Origin: an uncultured Lachnospiraceae bacterium
GTDB taxonomy: Bacteria > Bacillota > Clostridia > Lachnospirales > Lachnospiraceae
Reading direction: 5' to 3'
DNA length: 64,000 nucleotides
Assembly: GCA_934438085.1 (NCBI GenBank)
Contig: CAKSBC010000001.1
Coordinates: 1 to 64,000 of the forward strand
In this document: piece by piece, positions 26,228 through 35,548 of the stretch
Layout of the letters: each line of letters begins with the position of its first letter
Position numbering within the stretch: position 1 is the first letter of the stretch
The notes under the pieces: generated by a model
The model's input: only the letters and a program-made list of their open reading frames with translations
Databases searched by the model: none
Told to the model about the DNA's origin: nothing
Translations under genes and position numbers: made by a program

Positions 26228-28684
26228 TTATCTTCCCGTTCTTCCTTTTTTTATAATAACAAGCTTATCTGTGCCGTCTGCATCAACTATGACCTTATCC
26301 TTCTCCTTGATGGTTCCGTCAAGAATGTCATCCGCCATAGTGTCTTCGATCATTGTCTGTATAGCTCTTCTGAGCGGTCTTGCACCGTACTTTTCATCAT
26401 ATCCCTTATTGATAAGGACGTCTCTTGCAGCAACTGTAAAGTCAACCTTGATGTTTTTCTCTTTGTATACTCTTCCTGCAAACTCCGCAAGCAGGATATC
26501 AGCGATACTGAGCATATTTTCCTTTGTCAGCTGTCTGAATACAATGATATCGTCAAGCCTGTTGAGGAATTCAGGCTTAAATATTCTTCTTACTTCTTCC
26601 ATGACCTTATCCTTCATAAGGTTATAGTCACGATCGGCATCCTGACCGGAGGCAAAGCCCATGACCTTCGGTGCAATGATATTCTCAGCACCTGCATTAG
26701 AGGTCATTATTATAATTGTATTTTTAAAGTCAGCCTTTCGGCCCTGTGAATCTGTTATATATCCGTCATCCAGAACCTGCAGAAGAATGTTGAACACATC
26801 AGGATGTGCCTTCTCTATCTCATCAAAAAGTACGACTGAATAAGGTGCTCTTCTGACCTTCTCCGAGAGCTGCCCGCCCTCGTCAAAGCCCACGTATCCC
26901 GGAGGTGAACCGATAAGCTTTGAAACACTGTGCTTTTCCATATATTCTGACATATCGACTCTGATAAGAGAATCCTCCGAACCGAATACACACTCCGCAA
27001 GTGCCTTTGAAAGCTCTGTTTTACCGACACCAGTAGGTCCTAAGAATAAAAATGATCCCATAGGTCTCTTAGGACTCTTGATTCCTGCACGGCCTCTCTT
27101 TATTGCCTTTGCAACAGCGGTAACAGCATCATCCTGAGAAACGATTCTTTCATGAAGAGTTTCGTCAAGGTGTCTGATACGTTCGGCTTCCTTCTCATTA
27201 AGACGGCTTACAGGTATCTTTGTCCAGCTGTTTACAACCTCGGCAATATCATTTTCAGTAACGACAAGTCCGGAGTTTTTCTTCTGATCATTCCACTCTG
27301 AGTTAAGCTTCTCAAGTCTTTTTCTGAGGCGTTTTTCCTTCTTGGCGATATCTGATGCACCTTCAAAGTCCTCTCTTAAGATAAGGTTTTCCTTCTTGAT
27401 CGCCATAACTCTCAGCTTTGCTTCAGCCTGCTTGATAGAATCCGGCTCCTTCACAGATACTAATTTAAGTCTTGAAGCCGCCTCATCTATAAGGTCGATT
27501 GCCTTATCCGGAAGACACCTGTCATTGATGTAACGCATACTCATCCTTACGGCAGCTTCTATAGCCTCATCAGAAATAGTCAATCCGTGGTGATCCTCAT
27601 ACTTATATCTGATTCCGCTGAGAATGTCTATTGCCTCAGCCTCGCTCGGCTCCTCAACAGTGACCGGCTGGAAACGGCGCTCCAGTGCAGCATCCTTTTC
27701 TATGTGCTTTCTATATTCCTCTGTAGTTGTAGCACCGATTATCTGCAGCTCGCCTCGGCTTAAAGCAGGCTTTAGAATATTAGCGGCATCAAGAGATCCC
27801 TCTGCACCTCCGGCACCGATAATAGTGTGCAGCTCATCAATAAAGAGCAGCACATTACCCGAGCTTTGTGCCTCATAAATAACCTTCTTGATCCTCTCCT
27901 CAAACTCGCCCCTGTACTTTGAACCTGCAACCATCGAGCCTATATCAAGCGAAAGAAGTCTTTTGCCCCTTATTGAATCCGGCACCTCATGACTCACAAT
28001 AAGCTGGGCAATGCCTTCAACTATCGCAGTCTTTCCGACACCCGGTTCACCTATAAGGCAAGGATTATTCTTTGTTCTTCTTGAGAGTATCTGAATAACT
28101 CTCATTATCTCATCTTCTCTGCCGATGACAGGATCCAAAAGTCCTTCATAAGCAAGCTCGGTAAGATCTCTGGAATACTGTAAAAGCGTTGGAATATCCG
28201 AAGTGCGGCTAAGTCCCTGTGATTCTGTATCCTGTCTCTGATCAGGCAGATCTTCACCGATGATATTAATAATATCGTTATAGAGCTTTTGAATACTGAT
28301 GCCAAGCGTATTAAGTATCCTGGTAGCAATACAGTCGCTGTTTTTGAGAATAGCTATAAGCAGATGCTCAGTGCCTATACTGTCAGAGCTGAGCTTCTCT
28401 GCTTCCTCTTTACTCTGCTCCAATATGCTTTGAGCAGACGGAGTATAGCCGCCCTTATCTGCAGTGAGAAGCTTTGAGCCTCCGGAAACAAATTTATCTA
28501 TAAGTGAAACTACCGCGCTCTCTTCAAGATGAGCTTCAGTAAGAACACATGCCGCAACTCCTGTTCCTTCTCTCAGCAATCCAATAAGAATGTGCTCAGA
28601 ACCTATGTAGCTGTGGTGCAGCTCTTTTGAAAATAAAGCTGCGTTTTTTAATGCCTGTTCGGCCTTATTAGTAAATTGCATCAT
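26228..28684 (-). CDS. clpC: ATP-dependent Clp protease ATP-binding subunit ClpC
   Basis: This AAA+ unfoldase feeds substrates to ClpP. The 818 residues contain two Clp-N repeats (about 1-145), AAA-1 with Walker A GEPGVGKTAIVEG (near 217), a UVR/middle domain (about 420-470), AAA-2 with GPTGVGKTELSKAL (near 547) and a C-terminal D2-small domain. The middle domain marks it as ClpC rather than ClpB or ClpA. ATG codons at 28684 and 28681 are both possible; the ribosome site is weak. ctsR, mcsA and mcsB, which precede clpC in Bacillus, are not upstream, and no CtsR heptad repeat was seen. Confidence 0.95.
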   Translation of the reverse strand: MMQFTNKAEQALKNAALFSKELHHSYIGSEHILIGLLREGTGVAACVLTEAHLEESAVVSLIDKFVSGGSKLLTADKGGYTPSAQSILEQSKEEAEKLSSDSIGTEHLLIAILKNSDCIATRILNTLGISIQKLYNDIINIIGEDLPDQRQDTESQGLSRTSDIPTLLQYSRDLTELAYEGLLDPVIGREDEIMRVIQILSRRTKNNPCLIGEPGVGKTAIVEGIAQLIVSHEVPDSIRGKRLLSLDIGSMVAGSKYRGEFEERIKKVIYEAQSSGNVLLFIDELHTIIGAGGAEGSLDAANILKPALSRGELQIIGATTTEEYRKHIEKDAALERRFQPVTVEEPSEAEAIDILSGIRYKYEDHHGLTISDEAIEAAVRMSMRYINDRCLPDKAIDLIDEAASRLKLVSVKEPDSIKQAEAKLRVMAIKKENLILREDFEGASDIAKKEKRLRKRLEKLNSEWNDQKKNSGLVVTENDIAEVVNSWTKIPVSRLNEKEAERIRHLDETLHERIVSQDDAVTAVAKAIKRGRAGIKSPKRPMGSFLFLGPTGVGKTELSKALAECVFGSEDSLIRVDMSEYMEKHSVSKLIGSPPGYVGFDEGGQLSEKVRRAPYSVVLFDEIEKAHPDVFNILLQVLDDGYITDSQGRKADFKNTIIIMTSNAGAENIIAPKVMGFASGQDADRDYNLMKDKVMEEVRRIFKPEFLNRLDDIIVFRQLTKENMLSIADILLAEFAGRVYKEKNIKVDFTVAARDVLINKGYDEKYGARPLRRAIQTMIEDTMADDILDGTIKEKDKVIVDADGTDKLVIIKKGRTGR

Positions 28685-28711
28685 TTTTATCCATATCTGA
28701 TTACGCGCAAA

Positions 28712-28735
28712 GAAGCCGCCGTATACGGCAGCTTC
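28712..28735. terminator. Stem-loop between the cohesin-like gene and clpC
   Basis: Two 10-bp arms with one G-T pair enclose TATA (28712-28735). On the minus strand the tail is only TTTG. It may terminate the upstream operon, or attenuate read-through into clpC, since no strong clpC promoter was found in this 79-base gap. Confidence 0.6.
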
Positions 28736-28763
28736 CCTGAGCTGTTAAATTAATACATTTTTA

Positions 28764-30284
28764 TTAAATATCAAGATCCTCGATATCTTCCTTATCTTCG
28801 TTAGAGGCAATATCATCTGAAGGCTCTTCATTTACAGATCCTTCTTTGAAATCAGCTTCATTTACAGGTATGCGTCTTGCTCTGCGCTTACGCTCAGGTC
28901 TTCTGATCACCTGGGTTTCATCTACAGGTTCGGATGCTTCATCCTGCATGCTTTCACCATCGAAGTCATGCTTTAAGAGCTCTTTGTCATCCTCAAGATT
29001 TTCTGTCTGCTTCTTTTCTACAGCATCTTCTATGGTGCTTCTTCTCTTCTTTGCCCTCTCCTGTGAAGCTCTGAGTGAAGTACTGCGGCTTCTGCCCATA
29101 GTTTTGAGCTTAGTTCCGAGATATATAACACCCATAAGAAGAATGAAGGATATTGTAGCAAGTACGCAGATAATGATAAATCTGAAGTTGCTGCTGTTAA
29201 CTGCCGCATCCTTCTCAGATACTGCTGCATTATATTCTGCACCGCTTACTGAGCCTGCTGCAATAGGGTCCTCGAAGTATCTCTGAATAGTCTTTTCTAC
29301 CATATCATATCTGTAGAAGTTGACCTCACCCTTATCATTCATACCATAAACAACACAGTACTGTGGATCCTCGTCGGCACCCCATACCCAGCCCTGGACT
29401 TTCTGGTCGTCGATCTTGATCGTTCCCTGTCTGAAGCCTTCAGGTATCTGAACATCATCTCCCGGAGTCATAATGGTTATAGTCTTGCCCTTTGATGAAA
29501 GCTGTACGCCTTCTACTGCCTGAGCTCCTGTCTCGCTTATTGTATTCTCAGGACCGCCCTCAACCTTGGAAACATTAATTGTATAGGTCTTTGAGCTGCT
29601 TCCGTCCGCTGCATTGACTGTTATTGTAACAGCTGAGTCTCCCATAGGAAGATTCTCATTATTGCTTATAGATACAGCTGCTGAAGAATCAGAAGGAATA
29701 GCATTAATTGTAAGCTTTTCAACTCCGCTTCCTACGGTTACTGAATAAGTATCTATATCAGCTGAAAATGCCGGTGAAAGCTCTCCCGGATAGACATCAA
29801 GAGTACCAAGCATGCTGTTTCCTGATGCATCGCTTCCTGCATTTATAGTAATGCTTGAGCTTCCCTTATGTGTTATATCCACAGCCTTGTCGGAGGTATC
29901 ATATACCTCATAGCTGTCAATACCGACAGAAGCTGTTCCTGCTGAAAGAGTCTTGAACTTAAGGTTGTATTCAAGAAGCGCTGTTCCGCTGCCGTTTGAT
30001 GCACCGTGGACTCTAACTGCTCCGGCACCTCCGTCGGAATCAGTTCCTGAAACGAACTCAAGCTTTTCGGAAGGATATGTAAGAACTACATTTGCATTTC
30101 CTAAAGCTGTACCTTCGTCAGCTGAGATCTTCATTGTTACATTGACCTCATCGCCGACAGTAACATTAGGATCTGAAAAATTGATCTTTCCCTCAGCTGC
30201 AAATGCGGCAAATGACAGCATAAGTGACATTATAAGTGTCGCTGCCGCAGTTTTTATAAAGTTTTTTCGATAATGCATTGACAT
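28764..30284 (-). CDS. Membrane-anchored protein with cohesin-like and cadherin-like domains
   Basis: The 506-residue precursor has a signal peptide (about 9-30, ending AFAA). A cohesin-like beta-sandwich (about 32-148; VNVTMKISADEG, NVVLTYPSEKLEFVSG, LLEYNLKFKTLSAGTASVGI) is followed by a cadherin-like beta-sandwich (about 158-240; ELSPAFSADIDTYSVTVGSGVEKLTINAIPSD, SSKTYTINVSK). An unrecognised domain at about 255-345 leads to a TM at 368-391 and a 115-residue cytoplasmic tail with alternating basic and acidic blocks. GGGAG lies 6 bases before the ATG. The gene follows the glucosaminidase gene by 19 bases and shares its cadherin-like domain type, so a joint envelope role is likely. Confidence 0.8.
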   Translation of the reverse strand: MSMHYRKNFIKTAAATLIMSLMLSFAAFAAEGKINFSDPNVTVGDEVNVTMKISADEGTALGNANVVLTYPSEKLEFVSGTDSDGGAGAVRVHGASNGSGTALLEYNLKFKTLSAGTASVGIDSYEVYDTSDKAVDITHKGSSSITINAGSDASGNSMLGTLDVYPGELSPAFSADIDTYSVTVGSGVEKLTINAIPSDSSAAVSISNNENLPMGDSAVTITVNAADGSSSKTYTINVSKVEGGPENTISETGAQAVEGVQLSSKGKTITIMTPGDDVQIPEGFRQGTIKIDDQKVQGWVWGADEDPQYCVVYGMNDKGEVNFYRYDMVEKTIQRYFEDPIAAGSVSGAEYNAAVSEKDAAVNSSNFRFIIICVLATISFILLMGVIYLGTKLKTMGRSRSTSLRASQERAKKRRSTIEDAVEKKQTENLEDDKELLKHDFDGESMQDEASEPVDETQVIRRPERKRRARRIPVNEADFKEGSVNEEPSDDIASNEDKEDIEDLDI

Positions 30285-30303
30285 TGCTTTCTCCCAATTT
30301 TAT

Positions 30304-32535
30304 TTATTGCGGCGCCTGGCCGATTATAACTGCTGAAAATGACGACTGCTGCACGCCTCCGCTGATAATAACATTACTACCGCTGTTAGAGGAAGGAGCA
30401 ATTATCTGTCCCGGTCCTCCGGTCTGAACTGTTGATGTAGCTCCATCACCTGAAGCGCCTTCTTTCCTGGTGATATTGATCGTATAGTTTCGTTCGGAAC
30501 CATTCTGTGCCTTAACAGTTATTGTCAATGTATTGAGGCCTGTGTTAAGAGCAATATTACCTGTGCCTGAAGCCGTTGCATGCGAATCGATAGTATTGGC
30601 ATTAACATTGACCGACGTCTGACCTGCATCAACGATAAGGCTGTATTCTGTCGTATCCATTGAGAAGGTAGGTGTAAGTGTATATCCGTCAACGGTCAAT
30701 GCAGAAAGCTTATTATTAGGATTACCGTCTCCCGATGGCAGGCTTGTAGATTCAGGCATATTGGAATATACCGGAATCTTGAACCTAAGAGCGGTAGACT
30801 TAAAGGCAGTACCGTAGGCATTTGACACCTTTGCGCCCTCCGAAGCGGCTGCAAGTACATGTGTCATATACTGGTGATTGAACTTATTGCTGCCCTGTAC
30901 ATTGAACTTCTTAAGGTAATATGTATCCTGTCCGTTATTTACATAATTGATGCCGTAATTCTCAGCGCCGCCGATGATGGACTTTTCTATAGTATTCCAG
31001 CCCTTTTCCTTGGCATATTTAAGGCCTGCAGTAACTGCCGTCATGCCGTCATGCTCATAAGCTCCGGTATTAAAGAAATTATAGTAGCCAGGATATGTTC
31101 CGTTAGTTCCCGATATAAGTGAGCTCTTTCCGCTGCCCTGTTCCTGAAGGATCGTAGAAGCTATAACATAAGGACTCACGTTGGACTCTTTTGCCGCATA
31201 CATGATAATGTCTGCGTAAGGAACCTTCTTGAGCTCTCCGCCCTGAGATTTCTTTTCTACGGCTTTGGTCTGTATAGAACCATCATCGCCAAGCCACTTA
31301 CCCTCGGCATCAACTGTATATCCGTCTACGACAGTGGATGACGCCATACGTCCGTCCTGATAGAAATAGTAGCATTCTGCTATACCGTCATTGTTGCCGT
31401 CTATCCAATGCCATCCGTCATTATAATTCTGACCGTTGTCATCTGCATAATACCAGGTATAACTTCCGGCATCTCCTGTATGCTTCCAGGTTCCGGCATA
31501 AGAAGTTATAACTCCTGTAAGCTTATCGGCTATTTCTCCTATCTTATAAGGTCCGATAACATTTGAGCCGCTGCTTGAGCCTGTAACGACTCCGTTGCCT
31601 ATTATAACATTTGCACCAGGACCTCCCGGACCGATTACAGCAGATCCGGATGAAGAAGTTGAGGAAGAGCTGCTGCTTCCGCTTACTGAACCTGCAGCAG
31701 AAGGATTATATGTGCTTCCTTCAATAACAGTTCCGCCTTCTATAACACTTCCGGCAATAGGAACTATAGCCTCACCTTCAAGGAATGTCCCCTTGATAAG
31801 AGAATTAAGTCCTTCCTTTGTCTGTGTAGAAGGATCATATTTCTGGATCTCAAACTGAAAAACATAAGGGTCTGTAAGGAAATTTCTCGGATCAAGGTAA
31901 TATGAAATAAGATCTTGTGATGCCTGAACCCAGGTCGCGCCGTCAAAGCCCGGCCAATAGTTGCTTGCCCAGTCAAAAGCTCCTGCAGAGAGCGACTTCC
32001 AGGAAGAAATCGAAGTATTGGCAACAAGGTTGCGTCCTATCTTAGTTTCCTCACTGACAACAGTATTCCAGTCAAGTCCCGTCTGCTGAGCCTCAAACAC
32101 CCAGTTAGGATATTTCTGATGAAGGCCTCTTAAGGCATTTTTATAGCTTTCAGGAAAACCCTGTGCATTGAGATAGCTCTCAAAATCAGCACTCTGAACT
32201 GCGTATGTGGCATTCTTAGTGATGTAATCATATCTTGCATAGCCGCTTCCTCCGGTGAAAGATATCGAATACCACTTATATCCGTCATTTCCTGTTGTTT
32301 CTGAATTAACTGTTACTTTTGTTCCTGCTCCGAGCGTAGCCACCTTACCGTATGAAGTGCCGGGGCCGGATCTTACATTAAGTCTGTCAGTATTAACTGA
32401 TCCCTGTTCTGCCGCATAGGTAATGAGCTGTCCCGGAACATTAATATCAGTAAATGCCGGAGCAGCGAAATTAACTGCGGTAATAAAGGCTGTTAATGCC
32501 GCTGATATTCTAATTTTAAAACTGTTTCTCTTCAT
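30304..32535 (-). CDS. Exported multidomain endo-beta-N-acetylglucosaminidase
   Basis: The protein should cleave peptidoglycan glycan strands outside the cell. From ATG 32535 it has 743 residues: signal peptide (about 1-42), bacterial SH3 domain (about 45-105, LNVRSGPGTSYGKV), an unassigned Trp-rich domain (about 115-250), a Ser/Gly linker, a choline-binding-like module (about 345-415, SYTWYYADDNGQ and GRMASSTVVDG), glucosaminidase domain (about 435-575, probable catalytic Glu465 in STILQEQGSGKSS), and a cadherin-like domain (about 608-692). GGPG..NVII motifs recur in the linker and C-terminus. Starts at 32550 or 32535 are both possible; neither has a clear Shine-Dalgarno. Confidence 0.87.
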   Translation of the reverse strand: MKRNSFKIRISAALTAFITAVNFAAPAFTDINVPGQLITYAAEQGSVNTDRLNVRSGPGTSYGKVATLGAGTKVTVNSETTGNDGYKWYSISFTGGSGYARYDYITKNATYAVQSADFESYLNAQGFPESYKNALRGLHQKYPNWVFEAQQTGLDWNTVVSEETKIGRNLVANTSISSWKSLSAGAFDWASNYWPGFDGATWVQASQDLISYYLDPRNFLTDPYVFQFEIQKYDPSTQTKEGLNSLIKGTFLEGEAIVPIAGSVIEGGTVIEGSTYNPSAAGSVSGSSSSSSTSSSGSAVIGPGGPGANVIIGNGVVTGSSSGSNVIGPYKIGEIADKLTGVITSYAGTWKHTGDAGSYTWYYADDNGQNYNDGWHWIDGNNDGIAECYYFYQDGRMASSTVVDGYTVDAEGKWLGDDGSIQTKAVEKKSQGGELKKVPYADIIMYAAKESNVSPYVIASTILQEQGSGKSSLISGTNGTYPGYYNFFNTGAYEHDGMTAVTAGLKYAKEKGWNTIEKSIIGGAENYGINYVNNGQDTYYLKKFNVQGSNKFNHQYMTHVLAAASEGAKVSNAYGTAFKSTALRFKIPVYSNMPESTSLPSGDGNPNNKLSALTVDGYTLTPTFSMDTTEYSLIVDAGQTSVNVNANTIDSHATASGTGNIALNTGLNTLTITVKAQNGSERNYTINITRKEGASGDGATSTVQTGGPGQIIAPSSNSGSNVIISGGVQQSSFSAVIIGQAPQ

Positions 32536-32595
32536 TATATATACTTTCATTTTTTGAAAAAAGCGCAGACTAATACTGCTTCCTAAGTCCAAATT

Positions 32596-32624
32596 ATTAT
32601 ATATTCAGCTATTTTGTTTGTCTA
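32596..32624 (-). promoter_or_regulatory. Promoter of the glucosaminidase operon
   Basis: TAGACA (32619-32624) and a perfect TATAAT (32596-32601) on the minus strand are 17 bases apart. The predicted start point lies about 50 bases before the ATG at 32535. Confidence 0.7.
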
Positions 32625-32739
32625 TAAGGTTCAATAAACCATAAAATAAATGTAAGAAAATGTTTTAAAAGAGCTTGAAAAGTCACGATCTCCTGATAAA
32701 ATCAATATTCGGTTTTTTATATAAGAATGCAAAAAGGTA

Positions 32740-32768
32740 TTGATTTTTCTTTTAACTCATTATATAGT
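32740..32768 (+). promoter_or_regulatory. Promoter of metNIQ
   Basis: TTGATT (32740-32745) and TATAGT (32763-32768) on the plus strand are 17 bases apart, about 60 bases before the metN GTG. That leader is too short for an S-box aptamer, and none of the S-box core motifs is present. Confidence 0.6.
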
Positions 32769-32828
32769 CTGTCAATAGCGGTTGTATTTCCTGATAAAAA
32801 ACGCAAATCGCTGTTTAAGGAGTATGAA

Positions 32829-33851
32829 GTGAACGAACCAATAATTCAGATAAAACATCTGACAAAAACTTTCGGCGAGGGCGGATCTGCCTTCAATGCT
32901 TTGGACGATATCAATCTTGAAGTTCGTCAGGGTGAGATATTCGGTATCATCGGGCTGTCCGGTGCCGGCAAATCCACTCTTGTACGATGCATTAATCTTT
33001 TAGAAAGACCGACCTCAGGTGAGGTCATTGTCGACGGCAGGCATATGACTGAGCTTTCACCAAAGGAGCTCAGAGAAGCCAGAAGAAATGTTACGATGAT
33101 ATTCCAGAGCTTCAATCTGTTGATGCAGAGGACATGTCTTCAGAACGTATGTTTTCCTATGACTATATCAGGTGTATCCAAAGCAGATGCTGAAAAAAGG
33201 GCTATGGAGCTGCTTGATCTGGTAGGGCTTAAAGCTAAGGCCGATTCATATCCTTCTCAGCTTTCAGGCGGTCAGAAGCAGCGTGTAGCAATTGCAAGAG
33301 CTCTTGCAACCAACCCTAAGGTGCTTCTTTGCGATGAAGCAACCTCTGCGCTTGATCCTACTACTACAACTTCAATACTCGGATTATTGAAGGATCTTAA
33401 CCGTAAGCTTGGCGTGACTATTGTAGTTATTACACACCAGATGAGCGTTATTGAGGATATCTGTTCCAGAGTTGCTATTCTTGACGGCGGTATCGTTGCC
33501 GAACAGGGACCTGTGACTGATATCTTCTCAAATCCGTCCACTGATGCCGCAAGAAAGCTCGTATATCCTAACGGCTACAATGAGCGTCAGACATTTATCA
33601 CCGGAGCTAAGATAATTCGTGTGGCATTTAACAGCTACGAATGCACCTATGAACCGCTTATTGCTTCTTTAGCTATAGACTGCGGTGTTAAGGTAAGTAT
33701 ACTTTTTGCCGATATAAGAAATATTGACGGCAAGGCAACCGGAACAATGATATTAAGACTTCCTGAAGATGCCGATGAGGCTCAGCGTGCTATCGATTAT
33801 ATAGCATCCAAGGAACATATCACCTATGAGGAGGTACATGAGAATGTCTGA
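32829..33851 (+). CDS. metN: Methionine ABC importer ATPase
   Basis: MetN powers uptake of methionine. From GTG 32829 it has 340 residues. The ATPase domain (about 4-245) has Walker A GLSGAGKSTLVRC, Q-loop FQSFNLL, signature LSGGQKQRVAIARAL and Walker B VLLCDEATSALDP. The C-terminal NIL domain (about 265-340, VRVAFNSYE-type start, here IIRVAFNSYECTYEP) is the methionine-sensing regulatory domain of MetN. The GTG is chosen because AAGGAG stands 6 bases before it; an open frame further upstream lacks a ribosome site. It overlaps metI by 8 bases. Confidence 0.95.
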   Translation: MNEPIIQIKHLTKTFGEGGSAFNALDDINLEVRQGEIFGIIGLSGAGKSTLVRCINLLERPTSGEVIVDGRHMTELSPKELREARRNVTMIFQSFNLLMQRTCLQNVCFPMTISGVSKADAEKRAMELLDLVGLKAKADSYPSQLSGGQKQRVAIARALATNPKVLLCDEATSALDPTTTTSILGLLKDLNRKLGVTIVVITHQMSVIEDICSRVAILDGGIVAEQGPVTDIFSNPSTDAARKLVYPNGYNERQTFITGAKIIRVAFNSYECTYEPLIASLAIDCGVKVSILFADIRNIDGKATGTMILRLPEDADEAQRAIDYIASKEHITYEEVHENV

Positions 33852-34527
33852 AATATTTACAGGGGCATTTTGGAGCCAGTACGGCAGTCTCCTTTCTCAG
33901 GGAACGATCGATACATTAATAATGACAGGCATTTCTACAGTATTTGCCTACATTATCGGACTTCCATTGGGTGTGCTGCTTATACTTACACAGCCGCACG
34001 GAATCAGACCTAATAAAACCGTTTACAAGCTTCTTGGCTGGATAATAAATATAGGAAGATCTCTTCCTTTTATAATCCTGATGATTGCCATAATGGATTT
34101 CACAAAGCTGCTTGTCGGCACAAAAATAGGCATCAGAGGCGCCATCCCGCCGTTAGTAATATCTGCTGCTCCTTTTATCGCACGTATGGTTGAGACTTCT
34201 CTCGCTGAAGTTGATACCGGAGTTATCGAGGCTGCGCAGTCCATGGGAGCATCTACAATGCAGATAGTCTGGAAGGTATATCTTCCTGAGGCAACACCGT
34301 CACTTATACTCGGCGGAGCTATCTCGGTAATCACTATACTTGCATACACTGCCATTGCAGGAGCTGTAGGTTCGGGTGGACTCGGTGATCTTGCTATTCG
34401 TTACGGCTATCAGCGAAAGGTAGATTCGATGATGCTTATCACCGTCCTCTTCCTTATAGTTCTGGTTCAGCTCATTCAATTTGTATTCAGCCGCATGTCA
34501 ACACACATTGATAAGCGTTTGAAATAA
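33844..34527 (+). CDS. metI: Methionine ABC importer permease
   Basis: This 227-residue membrane subunit has five hydrophobic helices and the coupling-helix region EAAQSMGASTMQIVWKVYLPEATPSLILG of MetI. The ATG at 33844 lies 9 bases after AGGAGG and overlaps the end of metN (ATGTCTGA). An upstream in-frame ATG at 33838 is too close to the ribosome site. It forms a dimeric channel with MetN. Confidence 0.95.
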   Translation: MSEIFTGAFWSQYGSLLSQGTIDTLIMTGISTVFAYIIGLPLGVLLILTQPHGIRPNKTVYKLLGWIINIGRSLPFIILMIAIMDFTKLLVGTKIGIRGAIPPLVISAAPFIARMVETSLAEVDTGVIEAAQSMGASTMQIVWKVYLPEATPSLILGGAISVITILAYTAIAGAVGSGGLGDLAIRYGYQRKVDSMMLITVLFLIVLVQLIQFVFSRMSTHIDKRLK

Positions 34528-34562
34528 TAGATATTTTTTTCATATACGGAGGATAAGAATTT

Positions 34563-35444
34563 ATGAAAAAGTTTTTAACACTTTCACTTGCTGCTGCAGC
34601 ATGCGTTGCTCTTTCAGCATGCTCATCAAGCACAACAGAGACAACCGCTGCAGACACAGCTGCCGAGACTGAGGCTGAAGAGACAGAAGCTGAAGCTGAG
34701 ACTGAAGCAGCTGAGGACGGCGAAAAGATCGTAGTTAAGGTTGCTGCATCACCTACACCTCACGCTGAGATCCTTAATTCTGTAAAGGATATTCTTGCAG
34801 AGGAAGGCATTGATCTTCAGGTAACTGAATACGGCGATTACGTTATCCCTAACACTGCCGTTGAGGAAGGCGAAATGGATGCAAACTACTTCCAGCACGT
34901 TCCTTACCTTGATCAGTTCAATGAAGAGAACGGTACACACCTTGTAAGCGTTGCAGGTGTTCATATCGAGCCTATGGCAGTATATGCAGGAAAGGCTGCA
35001 TCCTTTGACGAGTTAGCTGACGGTGCAACAATTGCGGTACCTAACGATGTTACAAATGAGGCTCGCGCTCTTCTTCTCTTACAGAGCAACGGACTCATCA
35101 AACTCAAGGATGAGGCAAATTTAAGCGCAACACCTAACGACATCGTTGAGAATCCAAAGAACATTAAGTTCAAGGAGGTTGAAGCTGCTATGATTCCTAA
35201 CATCAAGGATGAGGTAGATCTTTCAGTAATCAACTCAAACTATGCAATGCAGGCAGGCCTCAATCCTGTTGAGGATTCACTTGCTATCGAAGATTCAGAT
35301 TCACCTTATGTAAATGTATTAGTAGTTAAGGAAGGAAACGAGGAAGCTCCTGGAATCCCTGAGCTTGTAGAAGCACTTCACTCAGAGACCTGCAAGAAGT
35401 TCATCGAGGATACCTTTGACGGCGCAGTAGTACCTGCATTCTAA
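34563..35444 (+). CDS. metQ: Methionine-binding lipoprotein
   Basis: The 293-residue precursor has lipobox LSAC with Cys20 and a Glu/Ala/Thr-rich linker (about 25-58). The NLPA/MetQ domain (about 60-293) shows VVKVAASPTPHAEILNSVKDIL, DANYFQHVPYLDQFN and a C-terminal EALHSETCKKFIEDTF. It captures methionine outside the cell for MetNI. A spacing of 35 bases with GGAGGATAAGAATTT precedes the ATG. Confidence 0.96.
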   Translation: MKKFLTLSLAAAACVALSACSSSTTETTAADTAAETEAEETEAEAETEAAEDGEKIVVKVAASPTPHAEILNSVKDILAEEGIDLQVTEYGDYVIPNTAVEEGEMDANYFQHVPYLDQFNEENGTHLVSVAGVHIEPMAVYAGKAASFDELADGATIAVPNDVTNEARALLLLQSNGLIKLKDEANLSATPNDIVENPKNIKFKEVEAAMIPNIKDEVDLSVINSNYAMQAGLNPVEDSLAIEDSDSPYVNVLVVKEGNEEAPGIPELVEALHSETCKKFIEDTFDGAVVPAF

Positions 35445-35471
35445 TTGCATAAAAACCGGATGATAAAAAAG

Positions 35472-35506
35472 AAACTCAGACTGTTTACAGGCATGAGTTT
35501 TTTTTT
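35472..35506 (+). terminator. Rho-independent terminator of metNIQ
   Basis: Arms AAACTCA/TGAGTTT, with an inner CTG/CAG pairing around TTTA, are followed by an unbroken T run to 35506. It lies 27 bases past metQ. A short palindrome, TTAGAC-G-GTCTAA, follows before the convergent methyltransferase gene. Confidence 0.88.
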
Positions 35507-35548
35507 ATTAGACGGTCTAACAGATATGAGCAAGTAGGGCGACAGCTA

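Noticed and set aside
25856..26749. Open frame of 297 codons on the plus strand, antisense to radA and clpC
   Set aside because: It is entirely opposite two well-conserved genes, has no recognisable domain, and its composition mirrors the codon bias of the genes on the other strand.
28685..28763. CtsR operator upstream of clpC
   Set aside because: The tandem heptad GGTCAAA pattern is not present.
32593..32828. SAM riboswitch upstream of metN
   Set aside because: I searched by eye for AGCAACC, GGTGCTAAA and paired arms on the plus strand and found none; the predicted leader is also too short.
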